The notes beneath the pieces are model-generated. The model made no database searches. It was given only the letters and a program-made list of their open reading frames with translations, and had not been told where the DNA came from. Below are positions 10,840 to 19,873 of a stretch of 64,000 nt of DNA, in pieces (position 1 is the stretch's first letter; the number at the start of each line of letters is the position of its first letter). A program made the translations under genes and the position numbers. Source of the stretch: JAIOQJ01 sp963718635 (GTDB taxonomy: Bacteria; Planctomycetota; Planctomycetia; Gemmatales; Gemmataceae); contig OY970367.1 in NCBI GenBank assembly GCA_963718635.1, positions 4,092,001 to 4,156,000 on the forward strand, read 5' to 3'.

Positions 10840-12150
10840 ATGTTCGGCATCACTGACCGCCGTCACTTCATGCAGCATGCTTCGTTAGGTCTGGGCATGG
10901 GCGCCCTCGGCCTGCCGGCTGCCAACTTCTTCTCGAAACTGCAAGCGGCTTCGGGCCCAACGGTTACGAAGAAGCGCGATCATAAGAGCATGATCGTGAT
11001 CTGGATGAACGGCGGAGCCGCCGTCCGCGACTTCTGGGATCTTAAGCCCGGACACCCGAACAACCACGCCAAGGAAACAAAAACTGCCGTTTCCGGCATC
11101 GAAATCAACGAGCTGCTGCCGCGCATCGCGAAGCAGATGAAGAACTTCTCGATCATCCGTTCGAATACCCGCACCGAAGGCGATCACAATCGCGGCACGA
11201 TCCTGACCTCGACCGGCCGTACGCCGAACCCGCTTTCGGAATGGCCCTCGCTCGGCTCGATGCTCGCTTACCAGAACAAAGAGTTCGAAGCTGATCTTCC
11301 TTCCTTTATCTCGGTCGGCGGAGCTAACGGTGCTCGCGGCCCCGGCTTCCTCGGGATGAAGTTCGCTCCCTTCACCGTGCAGAACCCCGGCACGCCTCCG
11401 GAAAACATTCGTCCGCCGGAAGGCATCGACGCCAGCCGCATGAGCTCACGTGCTAACCTGTTCGGCCGTCTGGAAACTGGCTTCCAAGCCAACACGAAGG
11501 CTGAGAAGGACGCTGCCAGAGCTCATGCTGAAGTCTACGAAAAGGCCTTGGGCCTGGTTGTCTCGAAGAACAAAGAAGTCTTCGGCCTCGACAACGACAC
11601 CGATGGCAAGACGATGAGCGCTAAGCTCAAAGCCGACTACGGCAACACCACGGTTGGCAAGGGCTGTCTCTTGGCTCGTAAGCTTGTGGAAGCCGGCGCC
11701 TCCTGCGTCGTCGTCAGCAGCGGCTTCGGCTGGGATATGCACAACAACGTCGCGGCCGGCATGGCTCGCCAGCTGCCCGCGATGGACAACGCCATCGGCT
11801 CGCTGATGGAAGACCTCGTTCAACGTGGTCTGAACAAAGAAGTGGTTGTAACGCTGCTCACCGAGTTCGATCGCACTCCGAAGATCAACGCGAACGCCGG
11901 CCGCGATCACTGGCCTCGCACCAACTCGGTCCTCGTCGGCGGCGGTAACTTCAAGGGCGGCATGGTTTACGGGTCAACAAACGAAGGCGGCGACGCCGTT
12001 AAGGACAACCCGGTCAACATGAACGACCTGTTCGCTAGCTACTTTGCCGCCCTCGGCATCAAGCCTGATACGCCGGTCCGCGATAACCTCGGCCGTCCGA
12101 GCCCGATCGCCGGCGAAAAGGCCAAGGTCATCAGCGAACTCATCGGCTAA
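10840..12150 (+). CDS. DUF1501 domain-containing protein
   Basis: A 436-residue member of DUF1501, a sulfatase/alkaline-phosphatase-fold family very abundant in planctomycetes and usually exported. The N-terminus DRRHFMQHASLGLGMGALGL looks like a Tat-type signal (paired Arg, then a hydrophobic run). Conserved family blocks include MIVIWMNGGAAVRDFWDLKP, EFDRTPKIN, GRDHWPR and the C-terminal APIxG-like SPIAGEKAK. The ATG at 10840 is preferred to the GTG at 10831 because AAGGGG lies 9 bases upstream. In many relatives it is paired with a DUF1549/DUF1553 cytochrome protein; here it stands alone. Molecular function is not established. Intact. Confidence 0.92.
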   Translation: MFGITDRRHFMQHASLGLGMGALGLPAANFFSKLQAASGPTVTKKRDHKSMIVIWMNGGAAVRDFWDLKPGHPNNHAKETKTAVSGIEINELLPRIAKQMKNFSIIRSNTRTEGDHNRGTILTSTGRTPNPLSEWPSLGSMLAYQNKEFEADLPSFISVGGANGARGPGFLGMKFAPFTVQNPGTPPENIRPPEGIDASRMSSRANLFGRLETGFQANTKAEKDAARAHAEVYEKALGLVVSKNKEVFGLDNDTDGKTMSAKLKADYGNTTVGKGCLLARKLVEAGASCVVVSSGFGWDMHNNVAAGMARQLPAMDNAIGSLMEDLVQRGLNKEVVVTLLTEFDRTPKINANAGRDHWPRTNSVLVGGGNFKGGMVYGSTNEGGDAVKDNPVNMNDLFASYFAALGIKPDTPVRDNLGRPSPIAGEKAKVISELIG

Positions 12151-12327
12151 AGCATATTGCGAAACCCAGGCGTCGCCATCACCGGCAGCCTACCTCAAGG
12201 GAGATCACGCTCAGTGGTCTCCCTTGTTGCATTTCAGATGCTGATCTGGCAGTTGTTTGCCTTGTTTTGCGTGCTGAGATATGATGAGGTAAGGTGGCCG
12301 CAACTTGCTTCAGAGAGTAGCATCGTC

Positions 12328-12611
12328 ATGAAAACAGCATCACGAGCGGCCAAAATCGAAGCGGAAATCTGGACGAGCATCCTCTATCCGGCGGGGAACC
12401 TCCCGGACCGAGCCGCGTCGGTAATTTTGCAACTTTCATTTACGGACGAACAGCGGCGGCGAATGCGGGTCCTTGCCGTGAAAGCGCCGAAGGGACACTA
12501 TCTGACGAAGAAGATCAAGAAATGGAGGAATTCGAGCGCGTCGGCGATCTGCTCTCCATTCTGAAATCGAAAGCACGGCAAACGCTTAAAGGGGCTGGCA
12601 CAAAATCCTAA
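12328..12611 (+). CDS. Small antitoxin-like protein paired with HNH nuclease, one frameshift
   Basis: Starts MKTASRAAKIEAEIWTSIL and, after correcting a one-base shift near 12488, ends with EMEEFERVGDLLSILKSKAR and a stop at 12611, giving about 94 residues. Without the correction the end turns into an Arg/Ser-rich tail. The shape (helical, with a GxLSxEExxEL-like loop followed by LLxxLxSKAR) is common in small planctomycete and cyanobacterial proteins encoded just before HNH nucleases. The spacing to the nuclease gene is 4 bases, so the two are surely co-expressed. An antitoxin or regulatory role is inference. Confidence 0.65.
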
Positions 12612-12615
12612 CCAA

Positions 12616-13017
12616 ATGAATCGCGAGCTCGAAGAATTGGTTTGGGACCGCGCCAAAAGTTGCTGCGAATACTGCCAGGGGCCACAGGCCTTCGATGAAA
12701 TGACTTTTGAACTCGACCACATCATCGCACTACAGCATGATGGCAAAACGGTTCCAGGAAATCTTTGCGTTGCCTGTTACTCATGCAATCACCACAAGAG
12801 CCCAAATCTTGCCGGTTGGGACAAGCAAACACGTGCCGTTGTACCGTTGTTCCACCCCCGGCGGCACTCGTGGCAGCGACATTTTTGCTGGGTCGGTCCG
12901 CTCTTGATCGGCCAAACTGCAATCGGGCGTGTTGCCGTGGCAGTTTTGAAGATCAATCAGCCACGCCGCGTACTCCTCCGAAGGCAGCTCATCCAAGAAG
13001 GTGTGTTCCCATGTTGA
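12616..13017 (+). CDS. HNH endonuclease
   Basis: A 133-residue single-domain HNH nuclease of the family found in toxin-like pairs. The zinc-binding CEYC (17-20) and CVACYSCN (51-58), the DH pair (34-35), Asn49 and His59 form the beta-beta-alpha metal site. The C-terminal part (HFCWVGPLLIGQTAIGRVAV...INQPRR) matches the usual extension of this family. It follows the small gene at 12328 by 4 bases. DNA-nicking activity is expected from the fold; target and biological role (defence, addiction or repair) are not shown by the sequence. Confidence 0.9.
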   Translation: MNRELEELVWDRAKSCCEYCQGPQAFDEMTFELDHIIALQHDGKTVPGNLCVACYSCNHHKSPNLAGWDKQTRAVVPLFHPRRHSWQRHFCWVGPLLIGQTAIGRVAVAVLKINQPRRVLLRRQLIQEGVFPC

Positions 13018-13041
13018 GAAAGTTTTGAAAACCGTGATCAA

Positions 13042-13227
13042 ATGAGGATCAAAATGCGCCACCAATTCACTTTGATTTATTGGAAAGACGGCTCATGGTT
13101 TGTCGGCCGCCTCAAAGAGGTGCCCGGCGTTTTCAGCCAAGGCAAAAGCATTCAAGAACTTGAAGAAAACGTGCAAGACGCCTATTTGGCGATGATGGAA
13201 GCGGACGCCATTCGACTCTCCGAATAA
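13042..13227 (+). CDS. HicB-like antitoxin, short and without HicA
   Basis: A 61-residue protein with the HicB core: TLIYWKDGSWFVGRLKEVPGVFSQGKSIQELEENVQDAY. This partial RNase-H-like fold normally neutralises the RNase HicA. No HicA gene is adjacent, so it is an orphan, as is common for short HicB relatives. Two possible ATGs (13042, 13054) exist and neither has a clear ribosome site. Confidence 0.7.
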   Translation: MRIKMRHQFTLIYWKDGSWFVGRLKEVPGVFSQGKSIQELEENVQDAYLAMMEADAIRLSE

Positions 13228-13341
13228 TTGTGCATACATCAATTGTCTAATGCAACAGAGCCGCGCACAAACTAATCGCCATTTAGGCGGCTTACTTCGT
13301 GCCCGGCTCTTGATCAGTAACGCCCATATTCCTCAATTAGA

Positions 13342-14505
13342 TCACCCAACCAGCAATTCCTTCACCGCTTCCTGCTCTTCCAACAGCTCCTTCAGCGTAA
13401 GCTGAAATTTCGCTTGGCCGAATGGATCGAGCTTCACGCCTTCGACGACGCTCCAGTTTCCTTTGCCGTCGCTGCGGCAGGGGTAGCCGAAGACGAGGCC
13501 TTTGGGCACGCCGTACTCGCCTTTTGAAATGACTGCGGCGCTCACCCAATCGTTCGCAGGCGTCGGTTTCAGCAGGCTCTTCACATGGTCGATGGCGCCA
13601 TTGGCGGCGGAAAATGCCGAGCTCAGGCCTCGCTTGTTGATGATCGCCTTGCCGCGTTCCTGGCACTGTGGAACGAATGTTGTTTCCAGCCAAGCGCGAT
13701 CCGTAATGACTTCCGTGGCGGGTTTGCCGTTGATCTTCGCATTCGTGAAATCGGGATACTGGGTATTCGAATGGTTGCCCCAGATGGTCATACAAGTGAC
13801 TGCCTCATTCGGCACTTCGGCTTTCTTCGCCAACGCGGCGGCGGCACGGTTGTGATCGAGCCGGGTCATCGCGCTCCATCGCTCAGCAGGAATAGCTTGG
13901 CCATTGCGGTATGCGACCAAGCAGTCTGTTTGCGAAGTTACAGTAGGTAGTTCTTCGGAAGAAATCGCCTTCCCAGCGTTGTAAGAGACCAGCCCGTCTT
14001 TTCCTGAAGATAGAACCGGCATTTCTTCAGATGAGCTGGCCTTTGAGGTAATCGCTTGGCCATTCCGAAAAGCAACCAAACAGTTCGTGTTGCAGGGATT
14101 GCCGACAATAAGGATTCGGACATCCGAGGCAGCTTTCGCGGCCAAAGCCTTCCCTTGCCCGACGAAGATCATTCCGTTCTTACTTAGCAGCTCTTTACGC
14201 TCCATGCCCGGGCCGCGTGGAAATGAACCGACCAGCAACGCCCAATTGACACCGTTGAACGCCTGATTGGCATCATCGGTGACAACGATGCTTTGCAACG
14301 TCGGGAAGGCACAGTCCTCCAGCTCCATCGCCACGCCTTCGAGCGCGTCCATCGCTTTTGGATTGACCGAGCGCGGTAACTCAAGCAATTGCAGGACGAC
14401 CCGTGTTTCCGGGCCAAAAACTTCACCGGAAGCCAGTCGTGCGAGCATGGCGTAAGACACTTGCCCGGCTGCGCCAGTGACCGCTACTTTCACCGTTCTT
14501 GTCAT
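13342..14505 (-). CDS. mdh: Malate dehydrogenase with an internal tandem-repeat insertion
   Basis: NAD-dependent oxidation of malate to oxaloacetate, cytosolic TCA enzyme of the MDH type 2 group. Visible are the Rossmann start VTGAAGQVSYAML, GxFPRGPGMERKELL, NPCNTN (136-141), TRLDHNR (214-220) and catalytic His245 in IWGNHS. The chain is 387 residues against the usual 325-330. The excess lies between NPCNTN and AMTRLDHNR: about 53 residues (142-194) made of diverged copies of the native segment, LVAFRNGQAI, LVSYNAGKAI and LVAYRNGQAI, separated by SSEEMP / SSEELP stretches. The frame stays open, so this is not a simple sequencing error. Activity is uncertain because the insert adjoins the active site. 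Confidence 0.93.
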   Translation of the reverse strand: MTRTVKVAVTGAAGQVSYAMLARLASGEVFGPETRVVLQLLELPRSVNPKAMDALEGVAMELEDCAFPTLQSIVVTDDANQAFNGVNWALLVGSFPRGPGMERKELLSKNGMIFVGQGKALAAKAASDVRILIVGNPCNTNCLVAFRNGQAITSKASSSEEMPVLSSGKDGLVSYNAGKAISSEELPTVTSQTDCLVAYRNGQAIPAERWSAMTRLDHNRAAAALAKKAEVPNEAVTCMTIWGNHSNTQYPDFTNAKINGKPATEVITDRAWLETTFVPQCQERGKAIINKRGLSSAFSAANGAIDHVKSLLKPTPANDWVSAAVISKGEYGVPKGLVFGYPCRSDGKGNWSVVEGVKLDPFGQAKFQLTLKELLEEQEAVKELLVG

Positions 14506-14684
14506 GGGGTTGACTCTCGCTGGAAAGGGTACTCGACGTACGGATTCAAAGCCATAATCTATACGCTATGGAACCCGTCGAAATCCGGCTATCAATGACG
14601 CAGCAAGCGTCCGCATCTCTCCGAGTCGGTCGGAACGGAAACTGATTTCAAGCGACTACACTCGGACTAAAGGAGCAATCGGCA

Positions 14685-15749
14685 ATGGCAGCACCCGTCA
14701 AAGTGGGCATCAACGGCTTCGGACGCATTGGGCGACTCGTCTTTCGCGCTCTCGTCGAACAGGGCCTGCTGGGCAAAGAGTTGGATGTGGTGGCGGTCAA
14801 CGACCTTGTTCCGGCCGACAACCTCGCCTATCTGCTCAAGTACGATTCGACGCAGGGGAAATTCAGTGGCACCGTCACGAGCTCGAAGTCTTCGTCGAGC
14901 GTTGCTGAAGACGATATGTTGCATGTCAACGGCCATCCGATCAAGTGCCTGGCCGTTAAAGAAGGTCCGACTGCATTGCCTTGGAAGGCTCTGGGAGTCG
15001 AGTACGTCATCGAATCGACCGGGCTCTTCACGGAAGCCGACAAGGCTAAAGGGCACATGACCGCCGGGGCGAAGAAGGTGATCATCTCGGCGCCTGCCAA
15101 GGGCGAAGACATCACAATCGTGATGGGCGTCAACCAGGAAAACTACGATGCGTCGAAACACAATATCGTCTCGAACGCCAGCTGCACCACAAACTGTCTC
15201 GCGCCGCTCGTTCACGTGCTGCTCAAGGAAGGCTTTGGCATCGAAGAAGGATTGATGACGACGGTTCACAGTTATACCGCAACCCAAAAAACGAACGACG
15301 GCCCATCCAAGAAGGATTGGAAGGGAGGCCGAGCGGCGGCGGTCAACATCATTCCGTCGGGCACCGGCACTGCAAAGGCCGTCGGCCTGGTTTGCCCGCA
15401 AGTCGCGGGCAAGCTGACGGGAATGGCCTTCCGCGTGCCGACCCCCACGGTCTCTGTCGTCGATCTAAATGTCCGCACCACGAAAGAAACGACGCTGAAA
15501 GAAATCTGCGCGGCCATGAAGAAGGCTAGCGAAACTTATTTGAAGGGCGTCTTGGTTTACACCGAAGACGAAGTTGTTTCTTCCGATTTCATCCACGATC
15601 CTGCGTCAAGCATCTTCGACGGCGATGCCACTCTGAAGAACCCGGAAATCAGCAAGAGGTTCTTCAAACTCGTCAGCTGGTACGACAACGAATGGGGCTA
15701 CTCAAACCGCTGCATTGACTTGCTGCGCTATATGATTGCGAAGGGATAA
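14685..15749 (+). CDS. gap: Glyceraldehyde-3-phosphate dehydrogenase, type I
   Basis: Glycolytic/gluconeogenic enzyme converting glyceraldehyde-3-phosphate to 1,3-bisphosphoglycerate. The 354-residue chain is intact: NAD site GFGRIG (11-16), catalytic Cys167 in SNASCTTNCLAPL, TTVHSYTATQ with the catalytic His, and NEWGYSNR near the end. A strong ribosome site (AAAGGAG) precedes the ATG. Two small unknown genes separate it from pgk, all in the same direction, so a gap-pgk operon with two inserted genes is likely. Confidence 0.97.
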   Translation: MAAPVKVGINGFGRIGRLVFRALVEQGLLGKELDVVAVNDLVPADNLAYLLKYDSTQGKFSGTVTSSKSSSSVAEDDMLHVNGHPIKCLAVKEGPTALPWKALGVEYVIESTGLFTEADKAKGHMTAGAKKVIISAPAKGEDITIVMGVNQENYDASKHNIVSNASCTTNCLAPLVHVLLKEGFGIEEGLMTTVHSYTATQKTNDGPSKKDWKGGRAAAVNIIPSGTGTAKAVGLVCPQVAGKLTGMAFRVPTPTVSVVDLNVRTTKETTLKEICAAMKKASETYLKGVLVYTEDEVVSSDFIHDPASSIFDGDATLKNPEISKRFFKLVSWYDNEWGYSNRCIDLLRYMIAKG

Positions 15750-15786
15750 CCAAAAAGCGATCATTGGTCAACAGAGGTGGCGAAAT

Positions 15787-16248
15787 ATGTGGACAGCATT
15801 GCAACCGGAGATTGTTTCTCGGCTGTCTGTTGAAGGAAACAACACGGTCCACTCTCAGTTACGGACTGAGACTTCGCCAGGTGGCGATAACGCTGAAATG
15901 TGGAAGCACTGCATCGACAAACTGTTGGAAATCAGGCTGCTTCAAAACGATTGGGACGGGCAAGATGCAACGGCGCCATCAGCGGACTTGGTGGATAGCG
16001 CAATTATCCTAGCGGTGTTGCTGAGACAAAAAGGGACATCGCCACCCTGTCGCACCGTACCCGGCGTAACCGGCTCGGTCGTTTTCGAGTGGCAGTGGGC
16101 AGATCAAACGACGCTCGAGCTCGAAGTTATTGAGCCCTACTTTGCAGATGTGTTTCTTCTAACAGCTGGCCAGCCGGCAAAACATTGGCAGGTTCGAGGA
16201 TCAAATGACGCGTTTATGGTGGCAAGTTCGCGTGAGGCGGTCGCATGA
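15787..16248 (+). CDS. Conserved hypothetical protein (first of a coupled pair)
   Basis: About 153 residues, starting at the ATG preceded by AGAGGTGG. It contains a helix followed by LLQNDWDGQDATAPS and later VTGSVVFEWQW and LELEVIEP, a pattern of a helical lead and beta strands that recurs in uncharacterised proteins of planctomycetes and cyanobacteria. No enzyme motif or membrane segment is visible. It starts 38 bases after gap and overlaps the next gene by four bases (ATGA), so the pair is translationally coupled. Confidence 0.7.
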   Translation: MWTALQPEIVSRLSVEGNNTVHSQLRTETSPGGDNAEMWKHCIDKLLEIRLLQNDWDGQDATAPSADLVDSAIILAVLLRQKGTSPPCRTVPGVTGSVVFEWQWADQTTLELEVIEPYFADVFLLTAGQPAKHWQVRGSNDAFMVASSREAVA

Positions 16249-16685
16249 AAGACGAATTTGAGCCCATTTCTTCGGATGAAACGGTCTTACGTCTGATCTG
16301 GACTGATTACTTTGATCCAAGCCTCACCTTGGCTGTGCAGCCAGGTGCATTTGCTCCAAAGAAAAATGAGACGACAGGAATTTCCGTATTCCGGGCTCAG
16401 TGTTTGGGTGATCCACTGAACGCGTTGAAGGTGATTGAAGTTGAAAAACGAAACAAATACGCGATAGCCGTTTTAAGAATGGAAGATCTTGCCTTACTTG
16501 GATTGAGCGTGACAACATCTAAAATTGATGCTCTTCCTGGCCATTGCTTGGTCCCGGAGCTGAACATCGAAAGTGTCAAGGCCGACAAAGCCCGGTGGCG
16601 AGATATCACTAAAAAATTGGCCGTTCTTGCTAGTCAAAACGTAATCGCAAATCCTCGTGCCGGAACCGATATCGAACATTCATAG
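16245..16685 (+). CDS. Conserved hypothetical protein (second of a coupled pair)
   Basis: A 146-residue protein beginning MKDEFEPISSDETVLRLIW. No known domain is recognised. It overlaps the upstream gene by ATGA and ends 19 bases before pgk. Its base composition is lower in GC than the flanking glycolytic genes (many AAA, GAA and ATT codons), which suggests the pair was inserted between gap and pgk. An addiction or partner-protein role is possible but unproven. Confidence 0.7.
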   Translation: MKDEFEPISSDETVLRLIWTDYFDPSLTLAVQPGAFAPKKNETTGISVFRAQCLGDPLNALKVIEVEKRNKYAIAVLRMEDLALLGLSVTTSKIDALPGHCLVPELNIESVKADKARWRDITKKLAVLASQNVIANPRAGTDIEHS

Positions 16686-16704
16686 ACCATTATAGCTGCT
16701 AACC

Positions 16705-17911
16705 ATGACCAAGAAAAAATCCCTCCGCGATCTTACCCCTGCTGAACTCAACGGCAAGCGCGTTCTCATTCGCGTTGATTTCAACTTGCCGTTGGACAAG
16801 AAGACTGGTGCGATCTCCAACGATCGGCGTATTCGGGGAGCGTTGCCGACGATCAAGTACATTCTCGATGCCGGCGCTTCTATTATCGCCATGAGCCATC
16901 TCGGTCGGCCCAGCGGCGACCCGGTCAAAGATGCGTCTCTCAAGATGGATCGGGTAGCCGAGCGCTTCGGCGAACTTCTTGGCCCGCCCGTGAAGAAAGC
17001 AAGCGACAGCGTTGTAGGACCCGAAGTCACGGCGGCAGCCTTGGCACTCAGGCCCGGCCAAGTGTTGATGCTCGAAAACCTGCGCTTCGACCCGCGCGAG
17101 CAGAAAAACGATGCGGACTTCGCCAAGGCCATCGGCTCGTTGGGCGACGTCTATGTCAACGACGCGTTTGGCACGTGCCAAAACGATAAAGATGCATCGA
17201 TGGTCGCTGTGCCGGCTTCAATGGTCGGCAAGCCCCGCGTACTCGGTTTCCTCGTCGAAAAGGAACTGACCGTCATCGATGGCCTGATGCTTAATCCGAA
17301 AAGGCCCTTGCTGGCTATAATGGGCGGGGCTAAAGTATCCGACAAAATCGCGTTTATCAACGCCTTGCTTTCGAAGGTCGATCATTTGTTGATCGGCGGC
17401 AAAATGACCTACGCCTTCTGGAAAGCTCAAGGGATCGATGTGGGCGGCACCAAGGTTCCCGATGAAGAGGTAACCGCCGCCAGGAATTTGCTGTCCTTTG
17501 TGGGCAGCAAAATCACGCTGCCGATCGATTCGCTTACGGCTAAATCAGACGATCTCGGACTAATCGAATACGCCGAAGGCCGCATTGTCGCGGGTTACGA
17601 AGGCGTCGATATCGGCCCTAAAACGCTCACTCTTTATGCTGAAAAAATCAAGAGCGGCAGGGACAGTAATCTGGAACGGCCCCGTCGGCTGGTTCGAGCA
17701 ACCGGCGTTCAGTAAAGGGACGAAAGGCATTGCTGAGGCAATGGCCGCCAGCAACGCTGTAACGGTTGTCGGCGGGGGCGAAACCGCCGAAGCGGTCGAA
17801 AAATTTGGCTACGATGCGAAGATCACGCATGTCTCAACCGGCGGCGGAGCTTTTCTAGCGTATGTCGAGGGGAAAGACTTTCAGTCGTTACGGCAAATCG
17901 ATAACGTCTAG
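16705..17911 (+). CDS. pgk: Phosphoglycerate kinase, one frameshift
   Basis: Transfers phosphate from 1,3-bisphosphoglycerate to ADP in glycolysis. The N-terminal half shows RVLIRVDFNLP, SHLGRPSG and ENLRFDPRE; the C-terminal half has GGAKVSDK, WNGPVGWFE and the nucleotide motif VVGGGETAEAV. The frame breaks near 17655: removing one base joins YAEKIK to AAGTVIWNGP and gives about 401 residues, the normal length. Since the enzyme is central and both sides are perfectly conserved, a sequencing indel is likelier than a dead gene. No obvious ribosome site; it probably depends on the upstream gene's translation. Confidence 0.94.
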
Positions 17912-18074
17912 GCCGTCGTTTCATCGTTTGCTCGACTGAGTCGCACGAGCAGTGCACTTAAGCGACCATCGCCGTGAGTAGCAACCGTTTCTGAAATCAT
18001 CCGGATTTCATATCCTTTTGTTAGGTCTGATTCGACAGCTATGCGAGCGCCGCATGAAGAACTAGGAAGGATCG

Positions 18075-18893
18075 ATGAGCACCAAGCCGAAGCGACAGCG
18101 CGGCATTCCCGAAGGATTGTGGATTCACTGTCCCAAATGCAAAGCCACGGTTTTTCGCAAGGAAGCGGAGGCCCGGCTCAACGTCTGTCCCGAATGCGCC
18201 CACCATTTCTACGTCTCGGCCCGCGACCGCATTGCCCAGCTTCTTGATGCGGAAAGCTTCGAAGAGTGGTTCACCGACATACGCCCCTGCGATCCCCTTG
18301 GTTTCAAAGACCGAATTCCATACTCGCAACGTATAGAAGATGAGCAATCGAAGACCGGTCTGCCGGATGCCGCCGTAGTCGGCCGAGGGTTCATTCGCGG
18401 TCGGCCCGTGGTCCTCGGCATAACCGATTTTCAGTTCATGGCCGGGAGTATGGGCTCCGTGGTGGGCGAGAAACTGACTCTGGCCATTGAGGAAGCGACA
18501 CGGACGTCTTCACCCTTGATCATCGTCAGCGGCTCCGGCGGCGGCGCCCGCATGCAGGAAGGGATTCTTTCGTTGATGCAAATGGCCAAGGTGTCGTCGG
18601 CCTTGGCCCGTTACGATCAGGCTCACGGGCTTTATATTTCCATTCTCACTCACCCTACAATGGGTGGAGTGGCAGCTAGTTTTGCCTTGCAGGGCGATAT
18701 CACTCTGGCGGAGCCGGGCGCCATGGTGGGCTTTGCCGGCGCTCGTACGATCTGGAACACGGTGAGGATCGAACTGCCGGAAGGTTTTCAGACGAGCGAA
18801 TTCCTTCTCGAACATGGTTTTGTCGATCGCATTGTCGAACGGAAAGATTTGCGCACGGAAGTCGCACAGATCATCGATTATTGCGGCCGTTAA
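18075..18893 (+). CDS. accD: Acetyl-CoA carboxylase carboxyltransferase subunit beta
   Basis: Beta subunit of the carboxyltransferase that makes malonyl-CoA for fatty acid synthesis. The zinc ribbon is visible (CPKC at 19-22 and CPEC at 38-41), followed by the crotonase-like domain with SGSGGGARMQEG, the oxyanion-hole region HPTMGGVAASFA, and GFAGARTIWNTVR. Its 272 residues are slightly short but complete. The start has AGGAAGG just upstream. A kinase gene follows 46 bases later in the same direction. Confidence 0.96.
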   Translation: MSTKPKRQRGIPEGLWIHCPKCKATVFRKEAEARLNVCPECAHHFYVSARDRIAQLLDAESFEEWFTDIRPCDPLGFKDRIPYSQRIEDEQSKTGLPDAAVVGRGFIRGRPVVLGITDFQFMAGSMGSVVGEKLTLAIEEATRTSSPLIIVSGSGGGARMQEGILSLMQMAKVSSALARYDQAHGLYISILTHPTMGGVAASFALQGDITLAEPGAMVGFAGARTIWNTVRIELPEGFQTSEFLLEHGFVDRIVERKDLRTEVAQIIDYCGR

Positions 18894-18939
18894 TTCTCTC
18901 AACTTTCGGCGACGCGGTGGGGCGTCGCGGAGTATTTCT

Positions 18940-19869
18940 GTGGGTCTGTTCGATGGTTTGAAGAAGCTTTTCGGCGGCGGCTCAGCCGCAGCGCCGCCCG
19001 GCGGCGCTGTCAAGCCGAGGGTAAAAGCCCCGCGCGTCGATATCTCCAAGCGTTTCGATCTGCGCGGCAAGACCGGTCAGGGGACAATGTCCAAGGTCTA
19101 CCAGGCCTACGACAACAAACTAGGTCGAATGGTCGGTTTGAAACTCCTCGACAAAGTCAAAACGGAGAAATTCGAGGAGCGCTTCAAGATTCAAGGCTTG
19201 GATAAGCCGACCGAAGGCGAAATTTGCATGGCTCTCCGCCATCCTAATATCGTCGTCACTTACGAACATGGGATGACGTTGAAATTCGAGCCTTTTCTCG
19301 TTCTCGAATGGATTGAAGGGCAAGGCTTGAACTACCTGATTGAGGTGAACAATCCGCAACTGAAAGGCAATCGAGTTAATTTCACCATTCAACTCGCCGA
19401 GGGGCTCGCCTACTTGCACGGTCAACGCTATCTTCACCGCGATCTTTGTCCTCGCAACATCATGGTGTCGAAAGATGATGTGGTGAAACTGATCGATTTC
19501 GGCTTGGCCATCCCGTACACGCCCGATTATTGCAAGCCCGGCAATCGTACCGGCACGGCGGACTACCTCGCGCCCGAGATCATCAAACGAATGTCGACCG
19601 ACCACCGGGTCGACGTGTTTGCTTTAGGGGTGACTGCTTTTGAGATTTTCACCGGTCAACTCCCTTGGGAACGCGCGGCATCCTCAGAAGACACTTTCAA
19701 GCGTCACTTGAACGCACCACCGCGCAACCCCCGTGATCTCAACCCCGATCTGGATGCGGATATCTCGCGAGTACTGCTTAAGGCGATCGAAAAAGATGCG
19801 AAAGATCGCTATCCGTCCGCATTGGCTTTCAAGGAAGCGCTCGAAAAGATCGGCCGGCAGGATTATTAG
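18940..19869 (+). CDS. Ser/Thr protein kinase with atypical catalytic loop
   Basis: About 309 residues, taking the GTG at 18940 (GGAG 7 bases upstream; VGLFDGLKKLFGGG). After a Gly/Ala/Pro linker the kinase fold has a Gly-rich loop KTGQGTMSKVY, ATP-binding Lys68, HRD (166-168) and DFG (186-188). The catalytic loop reads HRDLCPRN: the Lys that normally follows HRDL is Cys170. The Asp and Asn are kept. Activation-segment features GTADYLAPE are normal. No transmembrane segment is seen, so it is probably cytosolic. It lies close behind accD and converges on another kinase gene, the two stops being 4 bases apart. Confidence 0.88.
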   Translation: MGLFDGLKKLFGGGSAAAPPGGAVKPRVKAPRVDISKRFDLRGKTGQGTMSKVYQAYDNKLGRMVGLKLLDKVKTEKFEERFKIQGLDKPTEGEICMALRHPNIVVTYEHGMTLKFEPFLVLEWIEGQGLNYLIEVNNPQLKGNRVNFTIQLAEGLAYLHGQRYLHRDLCPRNIMVSKDDVVKLIDFGLAIPYTPDYCKPGNRTGTADYLAPEIIKRMSTDHRVDVFALGVTAFEIFTGQLPWERAASSEDTFKRHLNAPPRNPRDLNPDLDADISRVLLKAIEKDAKDRYPSALAFKEALEKIGRQDY

Positions 19870-19873
19870 ATCG

